A stretch of DNA of 41,838 nt from Prevotellaceae bacterium UBA2744. GTDB lineage: Bacteria; Bacteroidota; Bacteroidia; Bacteroidales; Bacteroidaceae. The notes beneath the pieces were generated by a model. That model was not told where the DNA came from, searched no databases, and saw nothing but the letters and a program-made list of their open reading frames with translations. The translations under genes were made by a program, and so were the position numbers. Location of the stretch: NCBI GenBank assembly GCA_002353575.1, contig DEJQ01000010.1, positions 1-41,838 of the forward strand, written 5' to 3'. Shown piece after piece: positions 22,413 to 31,235 of the stretch. How positions within the stretch are numbered: position 1 is the first letter of the stretch; the number at the start of each line of letters is the position of its first letter.

Positions 22413-24287
22413 ATGCGTTTCGTTCGGCGCCTTGACATATTTGTGGTGAAGAATTTCCTCACCCTCTTTGCTGGGACATTTTGTATCAGCCTTTTTGTGG
22501 TTATGATGCAGTTCCTGTGGCGCTACGTTGACGAGTTGATTGGAAAGGGCTTGTCAATGATGATTATGGCAAAATTCCTTTTCTATTCAGGCGAGACGCT
22601 GGTGCCGATGGCGCTGCCTCTGGCTGTCTTGTTGGCGTCGCTGATTTCTTTCGGAAACATGGGCGAACGTTTGGAACTGCTCTCGATGAAGGCTGCCGGT
22701 ATTCCCTTGATACGTGTCTTGCGCCCCTTGATTGTCGTAAATATACTGTTGGCTGTTGCCTCGTTTTACTTTCAGAACAATATAGCTCCACGCTCTGAAG
22801 TGAAGTTACGTCAGTTATTGTTCTCTATGCGTGCCAAGTCACCCGAACTTGACATCCCGGAGGGGGTCTTTTATGACGGGATTCAGGGCGTGAATATGTA
22901 TGTGGAACACAAAGATAAAGAAACGGGCATGCTTCACAATCTGATTATCTACGATCTGAAAGAAGGAGTGAATAATGCCCATATCATACTTGCTGATTCG
23001 GGACGCCTGATCACAAGTTACGATAAGAAAAATCTGGTTCTGCACTTGTATAATGGAGAACAGTTTGAGAACCTGAACGGTGCTGCCTTGCAAGCGAGAA
23101 ATGTTCCCTATCGTAGGGAGACCTTCGTAAGGAAAGATTTCATCATCGACTTCGATATGAACTTTCAATTGGCTGAGGAAGAGAACTTCAAGGATAATGA
23201 CAGAGCCAAAAACATAGCTCACCTGATGTCGTCGGTTGACTCCCTGACGCATTATTATGACAGTGTGGGGCATGTTTACTATGATGAGATGCGTTGCAGC
23301 TCGCATTTCTTGTCTAACACATCTCAGGCCCGCCGCCGTAACTTTGAAACGGGTGCGATTGACAATGTTGCTCCTCAGAAATTGGTGCATATAAAGAATG
23401 ATACGATAAACATCGATTCAATATATAAGCACTTAGACATAGGAACAAAGCAGAGAGTTATTTATGCTGCTATGCAGAAGACGACTATAATGCAGAATGA
23501 GTCGCAGTACAGGACTGAAGTAATGGACTGGGGTAGTTATAAGATTCGCCGACATTGGATGTCTTTCTGGCAGAAATTCACGATGTCGCTCTCCTGCATA
23601 TTGTTTTTCTTCATCGGAGCACCATTGGGCGCCATTATCCGTAAGGGAGGACTTGGATTGCCGGTTGTTGTTTCAGTCATAATCTTCATCCTTTACTATA
23701 TTGTTGACAATACATGTATGAAGATGGGGCGTGATGGTGTATGGCCGGTTTGGATAGGAATGTGGGTCAGTTCATTTGTAATGGCTCCTTTGGGCGTTTT
23801 CTTCACAGTGAAGTCAAACAACGACTCTGTAGTGTTCAACAAAGACGCTTACATCTCATTTCTGCGTAAGATGTGGGGAATCCGCCCCAAGAGACATATC
23901 GTATTGAAGGAAGTTATCATAAATGATCCGGATTATCCTGTTTTGGCTGCAATTCTTGATAATATCATCCATCAGAGTCGGGAATACCGTATTCATCACA
24001 AGATATTCCACTTGAAGGAAATAATGACCATCGTGTTCACTAAGCAGCGCGATGAACAGATTCAGAGAATAGACAGTGCTGTCGAATATGTGGTGGATGC
24101 GTTGTCGAACTCTCGCGACAAACAGATACTTATGGATGTGAATAAGATGCCTGTACTGGATATCTATTCGTTCCGCTTTTATCGCCGCATATATCTTGAT
24201 TTGAAACAGGTGATAGCTACCAGTCAGCTATTGAAACACCGATGTCTGGAGATAGGCGGACCACTCATTGATTTAGAAACAATGTAA
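22413..24287 (+). CDS. LptF/LptG-family LPS export permease
   Basis: A 624-residue YjgP/YjgQ-type permease, starting at the ATG 22413 (the TTG at 22404 is an alternative frame extension). N-terminal membrane helices (LDIFVVKNFLTLFAGTFCIS..., GETLVPMALPLAVLLASLISFG) with the conserved RLELLSMKAAGIPL are followed by a large periplasmic beta region and C-terminal helices (KFTMSLSCILFFFIGAPLGAII, GLPVVVSVIIFILYYIVDN). About 150 further residues follow the last helix, a cytoplasmic extension common in Bacteroidetes. LptF/G partner with LptB to extract LPS from the inner membrane. Here one gene, not a pair, is present. ribBA starts 14 nt after it. Confidence 0.92.
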   Translation: MRFVRRLDIFVVKNFLTLFAGTFCISLFVVMMQFLWRYVDELIGKGLSMMIMAKFLFYSGETLVPMALPLAVLLASLISFGNMGERLELLSMKAAGIPLIRVLRPLIVVNILLAVASFYFQNNIAPRSEVKLRQLLFSMRAKSPELDIPEGVFYDGIQGVNMYVEHKDKETGMLHNLIIYDLKEGVNNAHIILADSGRLITSYDKKNLVLHLYNGEQFENLNGAALQARNVPYRRETFVRKDFIIDFDMNFQLAEEENFKDNDRAKNIAHLMSSVDSLTHYYDSVGHVYYDEMRCSSHFLSNTSQARRRNFETGAIDNVAPQKLVHIKNDTINIDSIYKHLDIGTKQRVIYAAMQKTTIMQNESQYRTEVMDWGSYKIRRHWMSFWQKFTMSLSCILFFFIGAPLGAIIRKGGLGLPVVVSVIIFILYYIVDNTCMKMGRDGVWPVWIGMWVSSFVMAPLGVFFTVKSNNDSVVFNKDAYISFLRKMWGIRPKRHIVLKEVIINDPDYPVLAAILDNIIHQSREYRIHHKIFHLKEIMTIVFTKQRDEQIQRIDSAVEYVVDALSNSRDKQILMDVNKMPVLDIYSFRFYRRIYLDLKQVIATSQLLKHRCLEIGGPLIDLETM

Positions 24288-24301
24288 TAAAAGAACTATA
24301 T

Positions 24302-25501
24302 ATGGCATTTAACACAATAGAAGAAGCTATTGAAGACTTTCGTCAAGGAAAGATGGTCATCGTAGTGGATGATGAAGATCGTGAGAACGAAGGCGACTTT
24401 ATTACTGCCGCCGAATTGATAACACCTGAGAAGGTGAACTTCATGTTGCGTGAGGGTCGCGGCGTGCTCTGTGCTCCGATAACAATTCAACATGCCAAAG
24501 ATCTGGAACTGCCTCATCAGGTTGAAGACAACACTTCTGTTCTGGGCACTCCGTTTACTGTGACCGTTGACAAGTTGGAGGGTTGTACCACAGGTGTAAG
24601 TGCACACGATCGTGCAGCAACCATCAAATGGCTTTCCGATCCTGACGCCCGTGCCTGTGATTTCGGACGTCCGGGACATATTAATCCTCTCTATGCTCAG
24701 GAGGGTGGCGTGTTGCGTAGGAGTGGGCATACTGAGGCATCAATCGACTTGGCGCGTTTGGCTGGCTTGCGTCCTGCTGCCGCTCTTATCGAGATATTGA
24801 ACGAGGACGGTACGATGGCACGTCTGCCGCAGCTGGAGGAGAAAGCGAAGCAGTTTAATCTGAAACTGATACAGATAAAGGACCTGATTGCTTATCGTCT
24901 GCAGCGTGAGAGCCTGGTCGAGAAAGGTGTCGAGGCTGATATGCCTACTGCATATGGACATTTCCGCATTATACCTTTCCGTCAGAAAAGTAATGGGCTG
25001 GAGCATGTGGCACTTGTTAAAGGTGAATGGAAGAAGGATGAACCCGTGTTGGTCCGTATGCACTCAAGTTGTGCTACAGGTGACATCTTTGCAAGTAAGC
25101 GATGCGATTGTGGAGAACAGCTTCATAAGTCTATGCAACTGATAGAGAAGGAAGGACGGGGTGCTGTGGTTTACCTTATACAGGAAGGTCGTGGCATAGG
25201 TCTGATGAATAAGATAGCTGCCTATAAACTGCAAGAACAAGGTGATGATACGGTCGATGCAAATATACATTTGGGATTTGACCCGGACCTGCGTGATTAT
25301 GGTGTCGGTGCGCAGATTCTAAGGGAATTAGGCATTACGAAACTCCGTCTGCTTACCAATAATCCTACAAAACGTGTGGGATTGGAGGGGTATGGACTGA
25401 CCATCGTAGAAAATGTACCTATCGAGACAACCCCAAATCCTTACAACGAGCGATATTTGCGTACTAAGAAAGAACGTATGGGGCACACTCTGAAATTATA
25501 A
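24302..25501 (+). CDS. ribBA: Bifunctional DHBP synthase / GTP cyclohydrolase II
   Basis: A 399-residue fused riboflavin biosynthesis enzyme. Residues 1-200 are the DHBP synthase: VVDDEDRENEGDFI with the acidic catalytic loop, GVLCAPI, THDRAAT-like SAHDRAATI and GHINPLYAQEGGVLRRSGHTE. Residues 205-399 are GTP cyclohydrolase II: VRMHSSCATGDIFASKRCDCGEQL supplies the three zinc cysteines, then QEGRGIGLMNKI, DPDLRDYGVGAQIL, LLTNNPTKRVGLEGYGL and PNPYNERYLRTK. Together they make 3,4-dihydroxy-2-butanone-4-phosphate from ribulose 5-phosphate and the pyrimidine precursor from GTP. Probably co-transcribed with the LptF/G gene. Confidence 0.97.
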   Translation: MAFNTIEEAIEDFRQGKMVIVVDDEDRENEGDFITAAELITPEKVNFMLREGRGVLCAPITIQHAKDLELPHQVEDNTSVLGTPFTVTVDKLEGCTTGVSAHDRAATIKWLSDPDARACDFGRPGHINPLYAQEGGVLRRSGHTEASIDLARLAGLRPAAALIEILNEDGTMARLPQLEEKAKQFNLKLIQIKDLIAYRLQRESLVEKGVEADMPTAYGHFRIIPFRQKSNGLEHVALVKGEWKKDEPVLVRMHSSCATGDIFASKRCDCGEQLHKSMQLIEKEGRGAVVYLIQEGRGIGLMNKIAAYKLQEQGDDTVDANIHLGFDPDLRDYGVGAQILRELGITKLRLLTNNPTKRVGLEGYGLTIVENVPIETTPNPYNERYLRTKKERMGHTLKL

Positions 25502-25580
25502 GACAAGAAATGCCACATAACTTCTATTGGGCGAGACTTATATAATAGATTGTTAACTATAAACTTAAACATATAAATAA

Positions 25581-26774
25581 ATGAACACATTATCAGATCG
25601 TTTGAATCGTCTCTCGCCAAGTGCTACACTTGCGATGAGTCAGAAAAGTTCCGAGTTAAAGGCTCAGGGAATTGACATTATCAATATGTCGGTAGGTGAG
25701 CCCGATTTTAATACTCCCGACCATATCAAGGCTGCTGCAATCAAGGCTGTGGAGGAGAATTACAGCCGTTATAGTCCAGTGCCTGGATATCCGGAACTGA
25801 AGAATGCTATCGTAGAAAAGCTGAAAAACGAGAACGGACTCGATTATAAACCATCGCAGATCCTTTGCTCAAATGGTGCAAAACAGTCGGTTTGTAATGC
25901 TATTATGGCACTTGTAAATGCTGGCGACGAAGTGATTATTCCTGCACCTTATTGGGTTAGCTACCCACAGATGGTTCTTCTTGCTGAAGGCACGCCTGTA
26001 TTTATCGACGCACCTATTGAACAGGACTTTAAGATTACACCAGAACAGCTGGAAGCTGCTATCACTCCTAAGACTCGTGCTCTCATACTATGTTCTCCAA
26101 GCAACCCGACCGGTTCTGTGTACAGCAAGCAGGAACTTGAAGCTCTGAAGAATGTATTGCTGCGCCACGACCGTGTAATAGTGATTGCAGATGAGATATA
26201 TGAACACATCAACTATGTAGGTGCTCATGCTTCAATGGCAAGTTTTGATGACATTAAGGAGCGTGTGGTTGTTATCAATGGTGTTAGTAAGGCTTATGCA
26301 ATGACAGGATGGCGTATCGGTTTTATAGCTGCACCGGAATGGATTGTGAAAGGTTGTAACAAACTCCAGGGACAATACACCAGCGGCCCGTGTTCTGTAT
26401 CGCAGAAAGCAGCTGAGGCTGCCTTCACCGGCGACCAACAGTGTGTGGAGGATATGCGTAAGGCATTTGAACGTCGTAAGAACCTAATCGTAAAACTTAC
26501 AAAGGAAATTCCGGGACTCGAGGTGAACAATCCTCAGGGTGCTTTCTATCTGTTCCCTAAGTGTTCCAGCTTCTTTGGAAAGGGTGCTGAGGGCAGAACG
26601 ATAAACAACTCTACGGATCTGGCTATGTACCTGTTGGAAGTCGGTCATGTTGCAACAGTCGGCGGCGATGCATTTGGTAGCCCTGAGTGTTTCCGTATGA
26701 GTTATGCTACCAGTGATGAAAACATTGTTGAGGCTATGAAGCGGATTAAAGAAGCTCTCGGAAAACTGAAATAA
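25581..26774 (+). CDS. aspC: Aspartate aminotransferase (class I/II, type Ib)
   Basis: A 397-residue PLP enzyme. The start MNTLSDRLNRLSPSATLAM and the MSVGEPDFNTPDHIKAAA stretch are typical of thermophile-type (Ib) AspC. Further features: YSPVPGYPELKNAI, the aromatic PYWVSYPQM, SPSNPTGSVY, DEIYEHINY and the Schiff-base lysine in VINGVSKAYAMTGWRIGF (K237), then the terminal substrate Arg in ECFRMSYATSDE. It transfers amino groups between aspartate and 2-oxoglutarate. The next gene (nitroreductase) starts 4 nt on. No clear promoter is visible in the 79 nt upstream, so transcription may come from the ribBA side. Confidence 0.93.
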   Translation: MNTLSDRLNRLSPSATLAMSQKSSELKAQGIDIINMSVGEPDFNTPDHIKAAAIKAVEENYSRYSPVPGYPELKNAIVEKLKNENGLDYKPSQILCSNGAKQSVCNAIMALVNAGDEVIIPAPYWVSYPQMVLLAEGTPVFIDAPIEQDFKITPEQLEAAITPKTRALILCSPSNPTGSVYSKQELEALKNVLLRHDRVIVIADEIYEHINYVGAHASMASFDDIKERVVVINGVSKAYAMTGWRIGFIAAPEWIVKGCNKLQGQYTSGPCSVSQKAAEAAFTGDQQCVEDMRKAFERRKNLIVKLTKEIPGLEVNNPQGAFYLFPKCSSFFGKGAEGRTINNSTDLAMYLLEVGHVATVGGDAFGSPECFRMSYATSDENIVEAMKRIKEALGKLK

Positions 26775-26777
26775 GAT

Positions 26778-27515
26778 ATGACAATCAAAGAGCGCAGGAC
26801 TATTCGTAAATATAAGGTTATGGATGTGGACAAGACCCTCATCCATGACCTGCTTGCTACAGCCTCGCGTGCGGCTACTATGGGTAATATGCAGCTATAC
26901 AGTGTGGTGGAGACACGTAGCAAGACAGTTAAGGAAGCACTGGCACCTCTGCATTTCAACCAGCCAATGGTTATGAGTGCACCGGTAGTACTTACGTTCG
27001 TAGCTGATTTTAACCGTTTCACACGTTGGTGTGATCTCTCTGATGCCGATGCCGGTTATGATAATTTTCTTTCGTTCAGCAATGCAATGACTGATACTTT
27101 GCTCTTCTGCCAGAATTTCTGTACTTTGGCGGAGGAGGCAGGCTTGGGAACTTGTTTCCTGGGGACTACAGTGTATAACCCTATGGGTATTATAGATGTA
27201 CTCAAACTGCCACGTCTCACATTTCCTGTAGCTACCATAACTGTAGGTTACCCCGATGAAAATCCTGAGCAGCCAGATCGTCTTGATATCTCCGATGTCA
27301 TTCACGAGGACGTATATCAAACCGTTTCCGATGCAGATATCCGAAAGATATTTGCATATAAGGAATCGCTTCCGGAAAACAAACATTTTGTAGAAATCAA
27401 TAATAAACAGAATCTTGCCCAAGTGTTTACCGATTGCAGATATACCCGTAAAGATAATGAGGCTATGTCGCAGGGAATGCTTGAGGCACTAAAGAAGCAA
27501 GGTTTTTTAAATTAA
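26778..27515 (+). CDS. Nitroreductase-family flavoprotein (NfsA-like)
   Basis: A 245-residue FMN-dependent nitroreductase. The N-terminal RRTIRKYK supplies phosphate-binding arginines, followed by the RAATMGNMQLYSVVETR strand-helix; the middle DTLLFCQNFCTLAEEAGLGTCFLG is the family core, and LPRLTFPVATITVGYPDENPEQPDR fits the NfsA/FRP subgroup. A C-terminal extension of about 60 residues is predicted to wrap the partner in a dimer. Likely a cytoplasmic NAD(P)H-dependent reductase of quinones or nitro compounds; true substrate unknown. It starts only 4 nt after the aminotransferase stop, so it is in the same transcript, and is 14 nt ahead of the symporter. Confidence 0.85.
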   Translation: MTIKERRTIRKYKVMDVDKTLIHDLLATASRAATMGNMQLYSVVETRSKTVKEALAPLHFNQPMVMSAPVVLTFVADFNRFTRWCDLSDADAGYDNFLSFSNAMTDTLLFCQNFCTLAEEAGLGTCFLGTTVYNPMGIIDVLKLPRLTFPVATITVGYPDENPEQPDRLDISDVIHEDVYQTVSDADIRKIFAYKESLPENKHFVEINNKQNLAQVFTDCRYTRKDNEAMSQGMLEALKKQGFLN

Positions 27516-27528
27516 AAACAGAAACACA

Positions 27529-28908
27529 ATGAATCGCGAAAATTTTGGGACTCGACTTGGAGCTATATTAGCAGCTGCAGGTTCCGCTGTCGGACTTGGT
27601 AATGTATGGCGTTTTCCAATAGAAACAGGACAGAACGGAGGAGCCGTCTTCATCATTATATATATATTATGTATAATCTTTCTGGGGATGCCGGTAATGA
27701 TAAGTGAATTCCTGATAGGGCGCTATACGCACTCTAATACCGCAGGAGCATACAGAATACTCTCAAAGGGCGGGCAATGGCATTGGCTTGGTAAGATTGG
27801 GGTCTATACTGGCTGGTTCATCCTCTGTTACTATGCTGTAGTCGGTGGATGGACGCTTCACTACACTTATCTTTCGCTGATTAATGCATTCGATGATGTC
27901 AAGGCGGCGGAATTCAGCAATATCTTTAATGATTTTGTTGGCAATCCCTGGATTCCTTTGTTGTGGTTCTATCTGTTTATGCTGTTTACTCATTATGTGA
28001 TAACACGTGGTGTGCAATCGGGTATAGAGCGGGCCTCTAAGATTCTTATGCCTACACTTTTCATCATTGTCATTTTCTTGGCTGTCAGTGCTGTGATGCT
28101 TCCTGGGGCTTCTGCCGGAGTGGAGTTCCTGTTAAGTCCAGACTGGTCTAAAGTTGACAGCAAGACAGTGATTGAGGCAATGGGACAGGCATTCTTCTCC
28201 CTGAGCCTTGGTATGGGATGCCTGTGTACTTATGCAAGCTATTTTGATGAATCTACTCCATTGGCAAAGACTGCCGTTCACGTAAGTGTTATAGACACGA
28301 TGATAGCTATCCTTGCCGGTTTCATCATATTCCCTTCTGTGTTTAATATTGGTATGAACCCTAATGATGTCGGCGTAGGTGCAAGTCTGACTTTCATTTC
28401 TCTGCCCAACGTCTTCCAACAGGCACTTGGAGAAGGAAGTCTGATGTCTGTGATATTTTCATCCCTCTTTTATTTCCTGCTGTTTGTAGCCGCCCTGACC
28501 AGTGCCATTTCGCTTCATGAGGTTGCTACGGCATACGTTACAGAAGAGTTTGGTATGACTCGAAGCAAAGGAGCTATGCTCGTAACGGTTGTAGTTCTTG
28601 TCTTTGGCAGTCTATGTTCCCTTTCCTTTGGTCCGTTGTCGAACATAACAATATTAAATCGAAACATCTTCTCTGTATTCGATGACTTGTCAGGCATGAT
28701 TCTGCTGCCGTTAGGAGTGATGTTCATCAGCCTGTTTGCCGGATGGCGCCTTGATAAGGAATTGTATCGCGAAGAGATAAGCAATCATGGAGATTTGCCT
28801 ACGCCTTATTTCCGTCTGCTCATATTTTCCTTGCGCTTTTTGATACCTATAGCGATATCCCTGGTATTCCTTGATCAGTTAGGATTATTCAAGGCTATTT
28901 TCAAATAG
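27529..28908 (+). CDS. Sodium:neurotransmitter symporter family (SNF/LeuT-fold) transporter
   Basis: A 459-residue inner-membrane protein with about 11-12 helices. The N-terminal GTRLGAILAAAGSAVGLGNVWRFPI is the SNF signature, with the unwound TM1 loop and the Na+ site (GSAVGLGNVWRFP). Later helices include FFSLSLGMGCLCTYASY and FILCYYAVVGGW. It imports an amino acid (or indole-like amine) with Na+; the position after an aminotransferase and nitroreductase gives a weak hint towards amino-acid uptake. Its 3' end overlaps the converging nitroreductase gene by 8 nt. Confidence 0.9.
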   Translation: MNRENFGTRLGAILAAAGSAVGLGNVWRFPIETGQNGGAVFIIIYILCIIFLGMPVMISEFLIGRYTHSNTAGAYRILSKGGQWHWLGKIGVYTGWFILCYYAVVGGWTLHYTYLSLINAFDDVKAAEFSNIFNDFVGNPWIPLLWFYLFMLFTHYVITRGVQSGIERASKILMPTLFIIVIFLAVSAVMLPGASAGVEFLLSPDWSKVDSKTVIEAMGQAFFSLSLGMGCLCTYASYFDESTPLAKTAVHVSVIDTMIAILAGFIIFPSVFNIGMNPNDVGVGASLTFISLPNVFQQALGEGSLMSVIFSSLFYFLLFVAALTSAISLHEVATAYVTEEFGMTRSKGAMLVTVVVLVFGSLCSLSFGPLSNITILNRNIFSVFDDLSGMILLPLGVMFISLFAGWRLDKELYREEISNHGDLPTPYFRLLIFSLRFLIPIAISLVFLDQLGLFKAIFK

Positions 28909-29416
28909 TAGCAATTATCTCACTCTTATCTTTGCGGCTCTTGTCCTTTCTCGGACAGTCGTCGGCAATGTATCCTATGGGAATCAGAGCTACCGGCTCT
29001 GTTCCTTGTGGAAGAGTGAATAGCTCAGAGAACTTGTTGGTGTCATAGTTGCAAATCCAACATGAACCCAGACCGCGCTCTGTAGCTGCTATACACAGAT
29101 GTTCGATGGCAATCGCCAAATCTATGTCACCGTGGTTTTTCTGGTCATATGGACGCACCCATGCTTCGTCTGTGTTCTTTAGGGCTATAATGCATATCGG
29201 AGCTGTGCGAAACCAGTCGCGGTCGTAGCATTGCTGCAATTTTTCCATATTTTCCTTGCTGCGAACCACAAGAAATTTCCATGGTTGCCTGTTTACAGCT
29301 GATGGAGCTAAACGAACACACTCAAGGATGTAGTTTAAGTCCTCGTCTTTTACAGTTTCATTTGAAAATTTTCGGGCAGAGAATCTTTCTTTGCATAATG
29401 TAAGAAAATCTTTCAT
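28901..29416 (-). CDS. Nitroreductase-family protein (short form)
   Basis: A 171-residue FMN nitroreductase. The start is placed at the ATG 29416 (MKDFLTLCKERFSARKF), since the 42 upstream codons run through the promoter region and have no homology. Family features are RFSARKFSNE, RLAPSAVNRQPWKFLVV (the classic SA.N.QPW loop) and GLGSCWICNYD. The terminal VALIPIGYIAD is also typical. This is the small-nitroreductase type, distinct from the NfsA-like gene at 26778. Substrate unknown. It overlaps the symporter gene tail by 8 nt and its promoter region is shared divergently with the IMP cyclohydrolase gene. Confidence 0.85.
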   Translation of the reverse strand: MKDFLTLCKERFSARKFSNETVKDEDLNYILECVRLAPSAVNRQPWKFLVVRSKENMEKLQQCYDRDWFRTAPICIIALKNTDEAWVRPYDQKNHGDIDLAIAIEHLCIAATERGLGSCWICNYDTNKFSELFTLPQGTEPVALIPIGYIADDCPRKDKSRKDKSEIIATI

Positions 29417-29440
29417 GGCAGTTTGATAAAGAATTTTCGA

Positions 29441-29478
29441 CAAATTTAGTGAATTGTAATATAAATATTGTAATTTTG
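29441..29478. promoter_or_regulatory. Divergent -7 boxes between nitroreductase and IMP cyclohydrolase genes
   Basis: On the minus strand TAAATTTG lies at 29441-29448 and on the plus strand TAATTTTG at 29471-29478. Both match TAnnTTTG, and the two promoters would share the same 30-40 bp. Neither has a clear TTTG -33 at the usual spacing. The plus-strand leader to the ATG at 29587 is about 100 nt. Confidence 0.5.
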
Positions 29479-29586
29479 CAGGCAAAAATAGTGACAATTT
29501 ATCTAATTGCCTGTATATTCGCATGCTATATGGATTTAGCATTGTGATAAAGGTTAAGGAAACAACGAAAAAACTTATATATAAAG

Positions 29587-30183
29587 ATGGCAGATAGCAA
29601 AAAGATCAAGACGGCTCTGATTTCTGTATTCCACAAGGATGGTTTGGAAGAGCTGCTGGCTGCACTGAATGCAGAAGGTGTGAAATTTCTTTCAACTGGT
29701 GGAACTCAGAGCTTCATTGAGGGCTTGGGTTACAAGTGCGAGAAGGTGGAAAACCTTACTACCTATCCTTCGATTCTCGGAGGCCGTGTCAAGACACTTC
29801 ACCCGAAAGTATTTGGAGGAATCCTTGGACGTCGTGAATTGGAGAGTGACCAGAAGGAAATGGAAAAGTATGAGATTCCTGAAATAGACCTCGTAGTCGT
29901 TGACCTTTATCCTTTCGAGGAAACAGTAGCCAACACAAACGATGAGCCAACTATTATAGAGAAGATTGATATAGGCGGTATCAGCCTTATCCGTGCTGCA
30001 GCAAAAAACTTCAACGATGTCGTTATTGTTCCCAGCAAGGCAGAATATGCTATGCTGACTGACATCGTAAAGGCACAGGGCGCTACAACTACAAAGGCAC
30101 AGCGTAAGGTGTTTGCTGAACGTGCATTCGGCGTTAGCAGCCATTACGATACAGCAATTCACAATTATTTCCTTAAGGCATAA
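29587..30183 (+). CDS. IMP cyclohydrolase domain, stand-alone (PurH N-terminal half)
   Basis: A 198-residue MGS-like protein. KIKTALISVFHKDGL opens the Rossmann-like domain, with KFLSTGGT (33-40), TTYPSILGGRVKTLHPKVFGGIL, EIDLVVVDLYPFEETV and KIDIGGISLIRAAAKN. These are the IMP cyclohydrolase motifs. It ends SSHYDTAIHNYFLKA, where a usual PurH of about 510 residues continues into the AICAR formyltransferase domain. No such domain follows; mreB starts 30 nt on. Reaction: FAICAR to IMP, last step of purine synthesis. The formyltransferase must come from elsewhere. The clean ending argues for a natural split gene rather than a frameshift. Confidence 0.9.
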   Translation: MADSKKIKTALISVFHKDGLEELLAALNAEGVKFLSTGGTQSFIEGLGYKCEKVENLTTYPSILGGRVKTLHPKVFGGILGRRELESDQKEMEKYEIPEIDLVVVDLYPFEETVANTNDEPTIIEKIDIGGISLIRAAAKNFNDVVIVPSKAEYAMLTDIVKAQGATTTKAQRKVFAERAFGVSSHYDTAIHNYFLKA

Positions 30184-30212
30184 TTAAATAGAGATATTAA
30201 AGGAACAGGATT

Positions 30213-31235
30213 ATGGGATTCTTTTCATTGACTCAAGATATAGCAATGGACCTTGGAACGGCGAACACTATCATTACCTGCAATGGTAAGGTGGTGGTGG
30301 ACGAACCATCCGTTGTGGCTTTGGACAAGCTCAGCAACAAAATGATTGCAGTAGGTACCAAAGCAAAGATGATGTACGAGAAGACACACGAGAATATTCG
30401 CACATGTCGTCCGCTTCGCGATGGTGTTATTGCCGATTTCAATGCCTGCGAACAGATGATGCGTGGTCTTATCAAAATGGCAAATTCGGGTCGTCACTTG
30501 TTTACTCCGTCGCTGCGTATGGTTATAGGTGTCCCTTCGGGATCTACCGAGGTGGAGTTACGTGCCGTAAGAGACAGCGCCGAGCATTCAGGAGGCCGTG
30601 ACGTCTATCTTATTTTCGAACCTATGGCTGCAGCTATCGGATGTGGTATCGATGTTGAGGCTCCTGAGGGTAATATGGTTGTGGATATAGGTGGTGGTTC
30701 TACTGAAATCGCTATCATCTCACTTGGCGGAATCGTTTGCAACAACTCAATACGTGTAGCGGGTGATGACTTTACAGCCGATATTCAGGAGTATATGAGT
30801 CGTCAGCACAACGTGAAGGTCAGTGAACGTATGGCAGAACGTATTAAGATTAATGTGGGTTCTGCTCTCTCCGACCTTGGAAGTGATGCTCCTGAGGATT
30901 ATATAGTACATGGTCCGAACCGTATCACTGCCCTGCCAATGGAAATCACTGTCGGTTATCAGGAGATTGCTATGTGTATTGACAAAAGCTTGGCAAAGAT
31001 TGAAACTGCTGTGCTTCAGGCTTTGGAAAATACTCCGCCGGAACTATATGCAGATATCGTAAAGAATGGTATATGGCTTACAGGTGGTGGTGCCTTGTTG
31101 CGTGGACTCGACAAACGTCTTACTGAAAAGATTAAGATTCCGTTCCACGTCGATGAAGATCCGCTTCATTCTGTAGCCAAAGGTACTGGCATAGCACTGA
31201 AAAATGTAAACAACTACCAGTTCTTAATGAGATAA
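30213..31235 (+). CDS. mreB: Rod shape-determining actin homologue
   Basis: A 340-residue MreB. It opens FSLTQDIAMDLGTANTIIT (phosphate-1 loop DLGTANT), then RPLRDGVIADF, IGVPSGSTEVELRAVRD, DIGGGSTEIAII (phosphate-2) and LTGGGALLRGLDK near the C-terminus. MreB filaments guide lateral-wall synthesis by the elongasome. It overlaps mreC by one base (TAATG), and the full set mreB-C-D, PBP2 and rodA follows, all on this strand with overlaps or tight spacing. Confidence 0.98.
   Translation: MGFFSLTQDIAMDLGTANTIITCNGKVVVDEPSVVALDKLSNKMIAVGTKAKMMYEKTHENIRTCRPLRDGVIADFNACEQMMRGLIKMANSGRHLFTPSLRMVIGVPSGSTEVELRAVRDSAEHSGGRDVYLIFEPMAAAIGCGIDVEAPEGNMVVDIGGGSTEIAIISLGGIVCNNSIRVAGDDFTADIQEYMSRQHNVKVSERMAERIKINVGSALSDLGSDAPEDYIVHGPNRITALPMEITVGYQEIAMCIDKSLAKIETAVLQALENTPPELYADIVKNGIWLTGGGALLRGLDKRLTEKIKIPFHVDEDPLHSVAKGTGIALKNVNNYQFLMR

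Noticed and set aside
27529..28908. Operon-level assignment of the SNF transporter to tryptophan or tyrosine uptake
   Set aside because: The subfamily and the neighbouring nitroreductase do not define the substrate, so only the family is stated.
29417..29542. N-terminal extension of the minus-strand nitroreductase
   Set aside because: The extra 42 codons cover the divergent promoters and do not resemble nitroreductases.
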